Source: Salidesulfovibrio onnuriiensis
Lineage (GTDB): Bacteria; Desulfobacterota; Desulfovibrionia; Desulfovibrionales; Desulfovibrionaceae
Direction: 5' to 3'
Assembly: GCF_008001235.1 (NCBI RefSeq)
Contig: NZ_CP040751.1
Coordinates: 3,661,501 to 3,725,500, forward strand
DNA length: 64,000 nt
The notes below the pieces were generated by a model. The model was not told the DNA's origin, ran no database searches, and saw nothing but the letters and a program-made list of their open reading frames with translations. Positions within the stretch are counted from its first letter, which is position 1. Each line of letters starts with the position of its first letter. The position numbers and the translations under genes were made by a program. Shown in pieces: positions 35,383 to 43,491 of the stretch.

Positions 35383-36238
35383 CCCCCTCAGCACCACCAA
35401 CAAGGGAGCCCTGCTCCTGCTCGCCCTGCTGCTCTGCATGGGCTTTGCCCACCAGGCCGACGCCCATTCCCTGTACATCCAGGCGGCGCGCCCCCATGTA
35501 TCCAACGGCAAGGCCTCGCCCCTGTTCTTCTGCTACGGCCACCACCTCCCGGTGGACGACGCCATCCGCAGCGAAAAGCTCAAGAACGTGCAGGTGCGCA
35601 AGCCCGACGGCAGCATCGTGGAAATCAAGCTGCGCAAGGAAAAATCCCTGCATTCCTATCTGGTGGAATACGACATGCCCGGCACCTTCGCGCTCATGGC
35701 CGAAACCACCCCCGGGTACTTCACCAAATGGAAGGACGCCAAGGGCCGCGATCGCCATTCCATCAAGCCGCTTTCCGCAGTCGCAGACAAGGCCTCGGCC
35801 ATCGACATGAGCGTCTTCAGCAGGCAGTGGACCAAGACCTACGTGACCTGCGACGCGCCCTCCGAACAGTTCCCCGCCGCCCTGGGCCTGCCCCTAGAGC
35901 TGGTTCCCGCCAGGGATCCGTCCACCTGGAAACAGGGCGACACCGTGGAGTTCACGATCCAGCGCTATGGCCGCCCCTACACGGGCCCCGGCGAATGGGA
36001 CGCCTCCTACATGGGCTACTCCACCCAGGCCGAGGACATGTTCATCCAGAAAACGCCGGTCAAGGACGGCGTGGTGCGCTTCAAGCTGGCGACCACGGGA
36101 CGCTGGTTCGTGCGTTTCGCCATCAAGACCGACGCGCCCGAAAACAAGAAGAGCGAATACCTGACCCAGAAGCTGACCACCACCATGGTCTTCGAGGTTC
36201 CCAACGAACGCCGCAAGCCCAAGGTGGATTCGCATTAA
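35357..36238 (+). CDS. DUF4198 periplasmic protein, co-transcribed with the fur-like gene
   Basis: A 293-residue secreted protein whose signal helix is residues 17-34 (ALLLLALLLCMGFAHQADA); the mature part starts HSLYIQAARPHVSNG, again with an N-terminal His. Blocks FFCYGHHLPVDDAI, TPGYFTKWKDAKGRDRHS and LGLPLELVPARDPSTWKQG resemble DUF4198 proteins of metal uptake loci. No better start than 35357 is in frame, so translation probably relies on coupling with the overlapping fur-like gene. Confidence 0.8.
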   Translation: MKPKGDCLDPLSTTNKGALLLLALLLCMGFAHQADAHSLYIQAARPHVSNGKASPLFFCYGHHLPVDDAIRSEKLKNVQVRKPDGSIVEIKLRKEKSLHSYLVEYDMPGTFALMAETTPGYFTKWKDAKGRDRHSIKPLSAVADKASAIDMSVFSRQWTKTYVTCDAPSEQFPAALGLPLELVPARDPSTWKQGDTVEFTIQRYGRPYTGPGEWDASYMGYSTQAEDMFIQKTPVKDGVVRFKLATTGRWFVRFAIKTDAPENKKSEYLTQKLTTTMVFEVPNERRKPKVDSH

Positions 36239-36343
36239 GACCTGATCTTCGAGGGGAACCACAGAAAAAGGGGGCCCCTCGAGCCATCCATCCAGAACTT
36301 CTTCCTTCAATAAAGGCCCCAGGAAGGGTACGGATACCAGGAG

Positions 36344-36400
36344 TAAAAAAAGGGCTGTCCCGACGTGTATTTAACATACACGAGGGGCAGCCCCTTTTTG
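36344..36400. terminator. Long bidirectional terminator between DUF4198 and fur
   Basis: A stem AAAAAGGGCTG...CAGCCCCTTTTT with an inner GTGTAT/ATACAC helix. It has T-runs on both strands and separates convergent genes. A smaller hairpin (CGAGGGG/CCCCTCG) precedes it at 36250-36280. Confidence 0.75.
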
Positions 36401-36422
36401 CCACGGCGAAGGAGACGTGCCC

Positions 36423-36863
36423 TTATTGGCGGCCTTTGCGCATGCATTCGGGACACACGCCAAACAACAGCATGCGATGGCTTTCCAGCTCGAACCCGTT
36501 TTCCCGGGCCAGTTCCTCCTGGCGCTTCTCGATGTCGCTGTCCATGATCTCCACCTTGCGGTTGCACTCGGTGCAGATGAGATGATCGTGGTGCCGGTGC
36601 CCGTAGCTGTGCTCATAGATGGCCACCCCGCCGCCCGGATCAAAGGCGTCGGCCAGCCCGGAATCCGTCAGCAGTTTCAACGTGCGGTAGACCGTGGCCA
36701 GACCGATGGCGGAATCGCGCCGCCGCACCTTGTTGAACAGGTCCTCTGAAGTGAAGTGCCCTTCCTCGCCCAGAAAGGCGTCCACAATCAGCGCGCGCTG
36801 GGGCGTCATGCTCAACCCGTTGTCGCGCAGGTAGTCCATGAAGACTTCGTGTGCCGGTTTCAT
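36423..36863 (-). CDS. fur: Ferric uptake regulator, canonical
   Basis: A 146-residue regulator. The DNA-binding domain reads LSMTPQRALIVDAFLGEEG and IGLATVYRTLKLLTDSGLA. The metal motif GHRHHDHLICTECNRKVEI is intact, as is the second pair CPECM. So unlike the neighbour at 34927 it should sense iron normally. It is the last gene of the MoxR-VWA operon, 34 bases after the preceding gene, and would be autoregulated through the Fur-like boxes at the operon front. Confidence 0.93.
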   Translation of the reverse strand: MKPAHEVFMDYLRDNGLSMTPQRALIVDAFLGEEGHFTSEDLFNKVRRRDSAIGLATVYRTLKLLTDSGLADAFDPGGGVAIYEHSYGHRHHDHLICTECNRKVEIMDSDIEKRQEELARENGFELESHRMLLFGVCPECMRKGRQ

Positions 36864-36897
36864 TTTCTTTCCTTTTCTGGAGTGTATGACGTGAATA

Positions 36898-37356
36898 TCA
36901 GAACCCGACCGCCTGCAGAAAACGCTGCGCGGCCACGCCCTTGGCTATGTGCTTTCGTGTTTCCTCGGAAAGCTCCATGCGTCCCGAGACATCGAGAGGA
37001 CGGCTGTCGTAGGCGTTCCGCAGCACCGTCTCGAACTGCTCCCGGAGACGGGAAAACGACTCCTCGATTTCCGGGTATTGCCCGTTCTCGCGCCAGGGAA
37101 GGCACAGGGTGTCCGAAATCTCTCCGGTCTTGTGGTTGGGGGTCATGAGCCGGTAGCCCTGCCCGGTTCCGCCCGTGCGCTCGCACTGGCCCGGATAGCA
37201 GTAGGACCGCCAGCCGTCCGCAGGGCGCTCTATGCTGCTGTCCATGACCACCTGGGGCAGGGCCAGATCCCGCTCGAAATCCTCCAGCCGGATGGTGTAG
37301 CTGAGCACGGGCCTGTGGTTGCCCCGTTTCTTGGTCACGGTCCATTCGATGATCAT
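36898..37356 (-). CDS. Conserved hypothetical protein in the MoxR-VWA-fur operon
   Basis: A 152-residue cytoplasmic protein starting MIIEWTVTKKRGNHRPVLSY, with GAGGAGGTG before the ATG. It has a beta-rich first half and a helical end (EIEESFSRLREQFETVLRNA). Two cysteines lie in SYCYPGQCER. I do not recognise a family. It lies 11 bases after the VWA gene, so it probably serves the same complex. Confidence 0.6.
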   Translation of the reverse strand: MIIEWTVTKKRGNHRPVLSYTIRLEDFERDLALPQVVMDSSIERPADGWRSYCYPGQCERTGGTGQGYRLMTPNHKTGEISDTLCLPWRENGQYPEIEESFSRLREQFETVLRNAYDSRPLDVSGRMELSEETRKHIAKGVAAQRFLQAVGF

Positions 37357-37367
37357 GGTTCACCTCC

Positions 37368-38690
37368 TCAACGGATATCGACAATATCGCCAAACGGCGG
37401 CGCACTGCCCGCCCCGCCCATGCGCGCCCAGAGCACCGGATATTCGGGTTCCTGCTCCGGGAAGCTCCGGCACTCCATGTCGCTCAGGTACACCAGGCAG
37501 GACGGGTTGCAGGCGTGGTCGCGCACCCAGCGAAACACGGGCCGGAAGTCCGTGCCGCCCCCGCCCGAGGGAGTGAGGCGCAGGGGCAGCTCGTCCCGCC
37601 GGAAGACCTGTTCGCCCGTGACCTCCCGGTCGCACCAGACCACCCGCACCGTGGTGTCGAACTGCTCCAGCACCGCCGAAAGCTCGGCCGAGAACTGGTC
37701 CAGCTCTCCGGGAGCAATGCTTCCCGACGTGTCCACGGCAATGACCACCTCGGGCAGCTCGCGCTGCGCCAGGCTGGGCAGAAAAATATTCATGTGCACA
37801 AAGCGCCGGTTGGGAGGAATCCAGGCGTAATCGTTGCGGGCGTGGGTGTTGATGAACCGCTCCAGCAGGGCCCGCCAGTCCAGCTTGGGGTGCAGCACCC
37901 GTTCCACCAGACGTTCCAGGCCGCCGGGCAGATCGCCCGAATCCCGGGTCTGGTTCACGGCCTGCGCCAGGGCGATGCGCCACTGCTCATCGGTTTCGTC
38001 CCCGCCCTCGGGGCTGGAGCCGTCCTCGTCCCCGGCATCGCGCACCTCGCCGCTGCCGCCGGGATCGCCGGAGCCGTTCTCCGCTTCGTCCCCGGATTGT
38101 TCGGCCTCGCCGCCGCTCTCGGAATCCTCGCCCTGGCCCTGTTCCTCGGCATTGTCCGTTCCCGAGGCCTCTCGCTCGTCCTCGCCCTGCTGCCCGGATT
38201 CGCCCGCCGTGCCCTTGAGGCCCTGCGGGTCCATCTCGCCCTTTTCCGGACCGTCGCCCCCCTCGCTGATCATGCCGTCGCCCCCCTGCAGGGAGGCCAG
38301 CTCCGAATAGATCTCGTCGGCGGTCAGGCCGTGGTATTTGGGATCATCCAGATACCCCGGCGGCAGGGTCAACCCGGCGTCCACGAGAATCCAGTTGATG
38401 GCGTGGTCGCAGGCCATATTCCACAAGTCGTGATCCCGGCCCTTGCGCCGCTTGTGGTGCTGGCAGGCCGGATGCATGACCGTATGGGCAAGCAGCCCCT
38501 TGGCCGCCTCGTCCGAAAGCCCGGCCACGTAATGGGGGTTGAAGCCCAGCACTCGGCCGTTGGTCCAGGCAGTGCGGCAGGCATGGTCCACTGCGGGCTC
38601 CATGCGCAGGCACAGGGAACCGAAGAACGGCTGTTCCAGCAGCAGCGACACGCGCGCCTTGAGCAGCTTGTGGCGGGCATAGTCGGTCAT
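37368..38690 (-). CDS. VWA/DUF2201 protein, partner of MoxR ATPase
   Basis: A 440-residue protein. The N-terminal DUF2201-like domain has LLAHTVMHPACQHHKRRKG and LWNMACDHAINWIL; the usual HExxH glutamate is Thr. A long acidic, Gly/Ser-rich linker follows (about 150-275). The C-terminal VWA domain carries the metal-site motif AVDTSGSIAPGELDQF and GGGGTDFRPVF. MoxR-VWA pairs usually act as chaperones inserting metals or activating enzymes. It lies two bases behind the ATPase gene. Confidence 0.85.
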   Translation of the reverse strand: MTDYARHKLLKARVSLLLEQPFFGSLCLRMEPAVDHACRTAWTNGRVLGFNPHYVAGLSDEAAKGLLAHTVMHPACQHHKRRKGRDHDLWNMACDHAINWILVDAGLTLPPGYLDDPKYHGLTADEIYSELASLQGGDGMISEGGDGPEKGEMDPQGLKGTAGESGQQGEDEREASGTDNAEEQGQGEDSESGGEAEQSGDEAENGSGDPGGSGEVRDAGDEDGSSPEGGDETDEQWRIALAQAVNQTRDSGDLPGGLERLVERVLHPKLDWRALLERFINTHARNDYAWIPPNRRFVHMNIFLPSLAQRELPEVVIAVDTSGSIAPGELDQFSAELSAVLEQFDTTVRVVWCDREVTGEQVFRRDELPLRLTPSGGGGTDFRPVFRWVRDHACNPSCLVYLSDMECRSFPEQEPEYPVLWARMGGAGSAPPFGDIVDIR

Positions 38691-38692
38691 GG

Positions 38693-39673
38693 CTAGAAGA
38701 GAACCGCCGAGTTGTCCGCGGCCCAGCGGGTGAAGGCCGGGGAATCCACCATGGCGCGGTCCGTGCGCACGGAATCGCGCACCAGAAGCACGCCGAACTC
38801 CGAGGGCAGGCGCGAGGCATACGCAATGATGCTCTCGGCCGTGTCCCGGGCCGCCTTTCGGGCCAGCAGCTCGCACAGGGCGTAGATGGTGGCGGGATCC
38901 TCGGGCACGGCAGCGGAGGCGGGGTCGTCCAGAATACGGTCGGGATCGGGAAGTTCGCGAAACACCTTGCAGAAACCGGTGAACTCAGCAGCCGCTCCCT
39001 CGCCCACGGCGCCGCGCACCAGGTCATGTTCGATGGCCGGACGCGGGCTTCCCGCGAGCATGCGGCCCACGAACTCCCAGGAGCGCGGGGACGGAAACGC
39101 CTTTTCGCTGCCCTGGGGATCAAAGCTGTGCAGCAGGTTGGGCCGGAAACGAATGAAGGCGGCCAGTTCCGAAGGGAAAGCCTGGTTCCCGGCCCATTCC
39201 AGCCAGTCCTCGGTGTTGACCTCGAAATCCAGGTGCACGAAGCGGTTGGCCAGGGCCGAAGGCATGCGATGGGTCACGGCCCTGTCGGTCTCGCGGTTGC
39301 CTGCGGCCACCACGGTCCAGCCCTCGGGCAACTCGTATTCCCCCACCTTGCGGTCCAGCACCAGTTGGTAGCAGGCGGCCTGCACCAAGGGCGGGGCGGC
39401 GTTCAGCTCGTCGAGGAACAGGACGCCCCTGCCGGATTGCGGCAAAAACGAGGGAGGACACCAGCGCGCCGTGCCCTGCTCTATGGTGGGCAGGCCCCGC
39501 AGGTCCACGGGGTCCAGAAGCACGGCCCGGATATCCACCAGTTCCAGGCCCATGTCGGCGGCGGCCCGTGCCACCACCTGGCTCTTGCCCACGCCCGGCG
39601 GCCCCCAGATGAACACGGGCTGCCCCACCGGGATGAGGGATTGAAGCGCTTCGGCTATATGTTTCGGTCTCAT
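38693..39673 (-). CDS. MoxR-family AAA+ ATPase
   Basis: A 326-residue ATPase: Walker A IWGPPGVGKSQVVARAA, Walker B GVLFLDELNAAPPLVQAA, sensor-1 TVVAAGNRETD and Arg finger region HRMPSALANRFVHLDFE. ATG at 39673 follows AAGAGAG; an in-frame ATG at 39724 would add a leader running into the promoter. It heads an operon with a VWA protein, a hypothetical protein and fur. With two Fur-like boxes upstream, the whole operon is probably iron-controlled. Confidence 0.92.
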   Translation of the reverse strand: MRPKHIAEALQSLIPVGQPVFIWGPPGVGKSQVVARAAADMGLELVDIRAVLLDPVDLRGLPTIEQGTARWCPPSFLPQSGRGVLFLDELNAAPPLVQAACYQLVLDRKVGEYELPEGWTVVAAGNRETDRAVTHRMPSALANRFVHLDFEVNTEDWLEWAGNQAFPSELAAFIRFRPNLLHSFDPQGSEKAFPSPRSWEFVGRMLAGSPRPAIEHDLVRGAVGEGAAAEFTGFCKVFRELPDPDRILDDPASAAVPEDPATIYALCELLARKAARDTAESIIAYASRLPSEFGVLLVRDSVRTDRAMVDSPAFTRWAADNSAVLF

Positions 39674-39766
39674 GTGTTTCTCTCTTGTGCTCCATGCCGA
39701 GAAACGCGGCCAACAAGGCTGCATTTCTCCGCAAGCAGGCGAAAGGGGAAAACCCGATTCGCAATT

Positions 39767-39786
39767 TTGATTCTCATTCTCAATGA
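39767..39786. promoter_or_regulatory. Fur-like box upstream of the moxR-VWA-fur operon
   Basis: TTGATTCTCATTCTCAATGA holds inverted TGAGAAT-type half-sites, about 95 bases before the moxR ATG. Confidence 0.6.
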
Positions 39787-39926
39787 TGGGTTAAAAAATA
39801 TATGCCTGTACCCGGCATACGCTTTCCATTCAAATCCAGGACAATACCTCCCGCACCGAAAACTCTTCGGGCGGCGCAACGGATGCCCGCTTCGGATCCT
39901 GCCGCGTCCTATCCCTGGACTGAGTT

Positions 39927-39945
39927 GATATTGATTTTCCTTATC
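39927..39945. promoter_or_regulatory. Second Fur-like box in the moxR upstream region
   Basis: GATATTGATTTTCCTTATC matches the Fur consensus at 15 of 19 positions by my count, but it is about 250 bases from the nearest start. Confidence 0.45.
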
Positions 39946-40061
39946 GACGTCAACCCTGAGAAGCTCAAACACTTTCTGAAATCTCTGAAGAAGAAACCAC
40001 CAGGCTCATTGCCCTGCCATGGCAAGACAATTCATCGCAAACCTGCGGCCTGCCGGGCATG

Positions 40062-40091
40062 AAAAAAGGCTCCGGTTTGCACCGGAGCCTT
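40062..40091 (-). terminator. Terminator beside the tRNA-Ala remnant
   Basis: AAGGCTCCGG pairs with CCGGAGCCTT; the minus strand then reads TTTTTT. Its place next to the tRNA fragment mirrors that of the terminator after the intact tRNA, so it is probably the tRNA's original terminator. Confidence 0.7.
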
Positions 40092-40103
40092 CTATTTTCA
40101 AAA

Positions 40104-40134
40104 TAGTGGAGCTGGAAAGTACAGGCGCTCTACC
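40104..40134 (-). pseudogene. Shortened tRNA-Ala copy, possible attachment-site remnant
   Basis: On the minus strand the segment contains GGTAGAGCGCCTGTA, resembling the D-arm region, then TTTCCAGCTCCACTA, resembling the tRNA 3' end (12 of 13 bases match at 40104-40116 against 42532-42544). The anticodon and T arms are gone. It marks the left border of the AT-rich insert. Confidence 0.5.
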
Positions 40135-40331
40135 GGAAAGCAAAACGATATTCTGAATATCGGCAATGCCCTTCACCCTTATCCAGTCAATCCTCTGGAT
40201 TTCTATTAATAACAGGTCAGAAAAAATATGACCGGTGGAGAGCCATGGTGGGAAATGGCCAACAAACCAATATGCCGTTTGGTCTATTGTCATTATGCCA
40301 TTGCGATATCAAGAAAACAAACATTCCTTAG

Positions 40332-41330
40332 CTAAAAAATGCCCACTCCATGTTGCTTTTCCCAGATATAATCTTCAATACGTTTTCCAAATTTTATACG
40401 AATAGACCGAAAATACTTTCCTGGCTCAAAGATCTCCCCGTCATCAATTCGACATTGGGATATTTCAAGCACACCTTGCCCACACATGACATGGGTACAT
40501 CCGCTATCCCTATCATTCAAAAGGACCCTGCCTGGAGCCCCCTTATCGTTAGTATTTTCCAGATGGACACGTGATTTTAAAATATACAGTCGCTTTAAAA
40601 GTCCCTCTTCTACTATATACGTATACGCTCCAGAAAATGGATGCGAAGAAGCTCTTATCAGTCTGTCAACTTCAACAGCCGAGGCCTCCCACTGAATAAA
40701 GCTATCCTCGGGAGTTCTTGGGTAACATCTAAAACCATCGCTTCCATCACAGGACGCAAACTTGACTTGATAGTGCGGATCTTGCTCAAGCAGTTCGGTC
40801 GAGCGACAAAATAGCATTGGGATGGTTTCTTTAGACCAATTATATATTTCTCCAATTGTTGTTGTACCGGTTATCGACTGTCTGGCCTGTGCAATAACTC
40901 GCCCGCAATCGAGCTGCCCGCCTTCCATCAAATGCACGCTTAAAAAAACGTCCTTCTCTCCGGAAAGAAGAGCCCAATTGGGGCATGCATTTCCTCTATA
41001 ATTGGGCAGATCACCAAAATGAGCATTGAGTATTCCAATTCGAAAACGGTTTATGATCTTTGTTGTAATAACACTTACCCAGTTGACGCTAATGGCCATA
41101 TCGGCCTCTTTCATTGACGAAAGAGTCTCGTAAAGTATTTGTTCCTTGTGCGACAAATCTTGAAATTCACAACCGATTTTCTCTGCAAGATCACAAAAAT
41201 CGTGCTCGTTGATATCGTATTCAGGGGCAGCCTTCGAGGTAATTATAGCTGTGATATTATGACCCTTTTCTTTGAGAGCCAATATCGCATCATACAGATT
41301 TCGGGTTCTCCCTATCGCAACTATATTCAT
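40332..41330 (-). CDS. Formyltransferase-family protein
   Basis: A 332-residue protein. The N-terminal catalytic domain resembles methionyl-tRNA and sugar N-formyltransferases: IVAIGRTRNLYDAIL, then the folate/catalytic segment IGILNAHFGDLPNYRGNACP (Asn-His with a later Asp), then VHLMEGGQLDCG. The C-terminal domain (about 215-332) is like that of such enzymes. Relatives with 10-formyl-THF act on amino sugars for surface glycans. The gene is AT-rich against its surroundings and overlaps the deacetylase-like gene, so a glycan role is inferred. Confidence 0.75.
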   Translation of the reverse strand: MNIVAIGRTRNLYDAILALKEKGHNITAIITSKAAPEYDINEHDFCDLAEKIGCEFQDLSHKEQILYETLSSMKEADMAISVNWVSVITTKIINRFRIGILNAHFGDLPNYRGNACPNWALLSGEKDVFLSVHLMEGGQLDCGRVIAQARQSITGTTTIGEIYNWSKETIPMLFCRSTELLEQDPHYQVKFASCDGSDGFRCYPRTPEDSFIQWEASAVEVDRLIRASSHPFSGAYTYIVEEGLLKRLYILKSRVHLENTNDKGAPGRVLLNDRDSGCTHVMCGQGVLEISQCRIDDGEIFEPGKYFRSIRIKFGKRIEDYIWEKQHGVGIF

Positions 41331-42046
41331 ATCTCCTGCTCCACAATTTGGCTAATTGTTTTTTCTCCTTGTATGCGCTCAATCATGTCCTCAAAAAAAG
41401 ACAAGGTCCCTTTTCCCTTTTTTTGATACTTAAGTATGAACTTCCTATCCCACTCGAATATCGGTTTTTTTTCTTTCAGCCGGACATATTCATCGAATGA
41501 TGAAATATTCAACGCAACATGGACAGGGTGGAAATCGTAAATCTTCAGCCCTTCACAATGATGTTTTTGGTCCCTAAAGCTAAATCCAGTATAATCATTA
41601 AGCATCTCAATATCGTCTTCCCAGAAATAAGGAACACGGCGTATTTTCTTCTCCCCATATCCCATTGGGATTAAAACACTTAAATTAGAATGATACGGGA
41701 GAAACAATGAGACATCAACAGATATGCCGTATTTAGAGGTAGCCCTATCCAGAACCGGAGATGATTGATACAGCCCGTGGGTACGCATGATACTACTATC
41801 AGGGAAAAGGCTTGTAATATGATCAAGGACCATATCAACAGATGACCCATGAGAACTACCGTCCAAAAAGTTTGGGTGTATTCCAACCTCAAAGCAGGAG
41901 CGCCCATTCAAATCATCAACCACAGCACTTTTATGAGTCGCAAACCATGTTGCTCTTTTGTCAGCCTGCACAAGCAGGCTTGAAACATAGTCCAGAGTAT
42001 CGTCAGAACACCAATCTATGTCGAGCGTCAAATGATGTCCTGCCAT
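41327..42046 (-). CDS. Polysaccharide deacetylase-like protein (WbmS type)
   Basis: A 239-residue protein with a NodB-like pattern: HLTLDIDWCSDDTLDYV (metal Asp), KRATWFATHKS, FEVGIHPNFLDGSSHG (His) and SIMRTHGLYQSSP. This matches the WbmS-type deacetylases found in O-antigen loci. It should remove acyl groups from a sugar. The gene is AT-rich. Its four-base overlap with the formyltransferase gene suggests the two act in sequence: deacetylate, then formylate an amino sugar. That order is inference. Confidence 0.7.
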   Translation of the reverse strand: MAGHHLTLDIDWCSDDTLDYVSSLLVQADKRATWFATHKSAVVDDLNGRSCFEVGIHPNFLDGSSHGSSVDMVLDHITSLFPDSSIMRTHGLYQSSPVLDRATSKYGISVDVSLFLPYHSNLSVLIPMGYGEKKIRRVPYFWEDDIEMLNDYTGFSFRDQKHHCEGLKIYDFHPVHVALNISSFDEYVRLKEKKPIFEWDRKFILKYQKKGKGTLSFFEDMIERIQGEKTISQIVEQEI

Positions 42047-42107
42047 TATCCTACATCTCCACTTTTATAAAATGACATAATTTCAAATGTTACAGTATGG
42101 CTTGCAT

Positions 42108-42437
42108 TCAATCCAAGGAACTGCTGGTCGAACTTATCTCGCTGTTTCCTATACCGGAAAAACCTTGCTGTCCTGACCACCGTTCCACATCCATTTGGAA
42201 GATATTTCCCCACAATCTTCTTCCATCTGGGGGCCTTGGCTGCGATAGAACTATAATTTCAAAATCTCTATTTCCAGCCCCCGCATTTAAAATCTCATCG
42301 GGGGCATATTGACGGACAATATTACACTTTTCACCTCTTGAGACAATACCATTTAAGACACCACAACCACCTGTAATCAAACAAATAAACATACCCAACA
42401 ACACCACACGAGCCTTTAAAAAAGAGGGATGGATCAA
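42108..42437 (-). CDS. Small putative lipoprotein in the AT-rich insert
   Basis: A 109-residue product with a lipoprotein-like leader (LGMFICLITGGC, Cys near 25) and no recognisable domain (RQYAPDEILNAGAGNRDFEI). Its base use is intermediate. It may be cargo of the insert or a decayed gene. I do not recognise it. Confidence 0.45.
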   Translation of the reverse strand: MIHPSFLKARVVLLGMFICLITGGCGVLNGIVSRGEKCNIVRQYAPDEILNAGAGNRDFEIIVLSQPRPPDGRRLWGNIFQMDVERWSGQQGFSGIGNSEISSTSSSLD

Positions 42438-42490
42438 AAAATGACCAACCCAATCCGCAATTCAAAACCAAACAAAAAATGATCCAAAAA

Positions 42491-42521
42491 AAAGGCTTAT
42501 CTGTAAAACAGATAAGCCTTT
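42491..42521 (-). terminator. Terminator of tRNA-Ala
   Basis: AAAGGCTTATCTG pairs with CAGATAAGCCTTT and is followed by eight Ts on the minus strand, right after the tRNA 3' end. Confidence 0.85.
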
Positions 42522-42531
42522 AATATTCTAA

Positions 42532-42607
<76 letters not shown>

Positions 42608-42663
42608 ACGTCGTTGGGAAGGAAGTAAATATTCCAAGCCGGGCCGGCTTGTCAAACGGAAAA

Positions 42664-42870
42664 TTACTTTTTCTCGTCCCACAGGCCGCGGTCGCTCCCG
42701 ATCTCGGGCGGACCTTCGCCCGCCTGCCTGCGGCCCTTCACATAGGACTTCCAGCCCGGGCACCACTTGGTATGCCAGGTCCAGAACCAGCCCAGCAGCG
42801 AATAGGGATCATTCTTGGCGAACTTGTGAAACCTGCATACTTCGCAGGGGGAATGTGGTCTATCGGCCAT
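42664..42870 (-). CDS. Small conserved hypothetical, Cys- and Trp-rich
   Basis: A 68-residue protein starting MADRPHSPCEVCRFHKFAKN; AAGGAG precedes the ATG at 42870. It has a CxxC pair and several tryptophans (LLGWFWTWHTKWCPGWKSY), then a charged tail. The cysteines could bind zinc. No family is recognised. Confidence 0.6.
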   Translation of the reverse strand: MADRPHSPCEVCRFHKFAKNDPYSLLGWFWTWHTKWCPGWKSYVKGRRQAGEGPPEIGSDRGLWDEKK

Positions 42871-42949
42871 GTTCGTCTCCTTGTTCGTCAACGCGACAGC
42901 CCGCTACCCATACCTTTCTCGCCCGCAGGTTTCAATACAATCCGGCCGC

Positions 42950-43348
42950 CTACAGCTCGCTCAGAAACATGGGATGCTTGCCTCCGCCCGCCTCGAACCC
43001 CATGCTTTCGTAAAAGCCCACGGCCGAATCATAGGCGATGAGCGCCTTGCGGTGCAGGTGGGCGTAGCCGTCGAGCATCCTGCGCATGAGCCCGCGCCCC
43101 ACGCCCTGCTGCTGGTAGTCGGGGTGGACCAGCATGTACTGGAAATAGGCGTTCATGACCCCGTCGGACAGGGAATTGAGCAGCCCGACGAGCCTGCCCT
43201 CATGCCAGGCCGTGCAGACCCGGTGGGAATTACGCATGGCCGTGCAGAGCAGGTCCGGGTACCGCCCGGACTCCCAGTCCACAGACAAGAACAGACTCTC
43301 CAGCTCGGCTGGAGTCAGATCCTTGGTTTCGCTGTACTTGATATCCAT
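42950..43348 (-). CDS. GNAT-family N-acetyltransferase
   Basis: A 132-residue enzyme; ATG at 43348 follows AAGGAGG. The acetyl-CoA loop is VHPDYQQQGVGRGLMRRML (Q/RxxGxG/A) and the C-terminal motif reads YDSAVGFYESMGFE. It transfers an acetyl group to an amine; the substrate is unknown. Confidence 0.88.
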   Translation of the reverse strand: MDIKYSETKDLTPAELESLFLSVDWESGRYPDLLCTAMRNSHRVCTAWHEGRLVGLLNSLSDGVMNAYFQYMLVHPDYQQQGVGRGLMRRMLDGYAHLHRKALIAYDSAVGFYESMGFEAGGGKHPMFLSEL

Positions 43349-43452
43349 AGGGAACCTCCTTGTGCGACCGGTATAAGCACCTCCCAATCAATATCTCCAG
43401 TATCTATTTTTAGAGCGATTAATATTTTTCAAATATCAATAAGCAGTAAAAG

Positions 43453-43474
43453 AAACCCGGCTTTGGCCGGGTTT
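43453..43474. terminator. Terminator beside the 5'-nucleotidase gene
   Basis: AAACCCGGC pairs with GCCGGGTTT around a TTTG loop, 18 bases after the nucleotidase stop on the minus strand. Confidence 0.75.
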
Positions 43475-43491
43475 CTTGATCCGAAAGGGAA

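Larger units (their letters stand above)
39674..40331. other. 658-base intergenic region with regulatory sites and tRNA remnant
   Basis: No convincing gene. From left to right it holds the Fur-like boxes at 39767 and 39927, a plus-strand frame ending near 40062 that may be a leftover gene end (NPEKLKHFLKSLKKK), a terminator (40062-40091), a shortened tRNA-Ala copy (40104-40134) and about 190 AT-rich bases. Base composition becomes visibly AT-rich from about 40090. Confidence 0.6.

Noticed and set aside
39802-40062. Plus-strand frame of 86 residues
   Set aside because: No ribosome site or known domain; at most the end of a decayed gene.
40006-40293. Minus-strand frame of 95 residues at the insert border
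   Set aside because: It runs through the tRNA remnant and a terminator, so it is probably chance.
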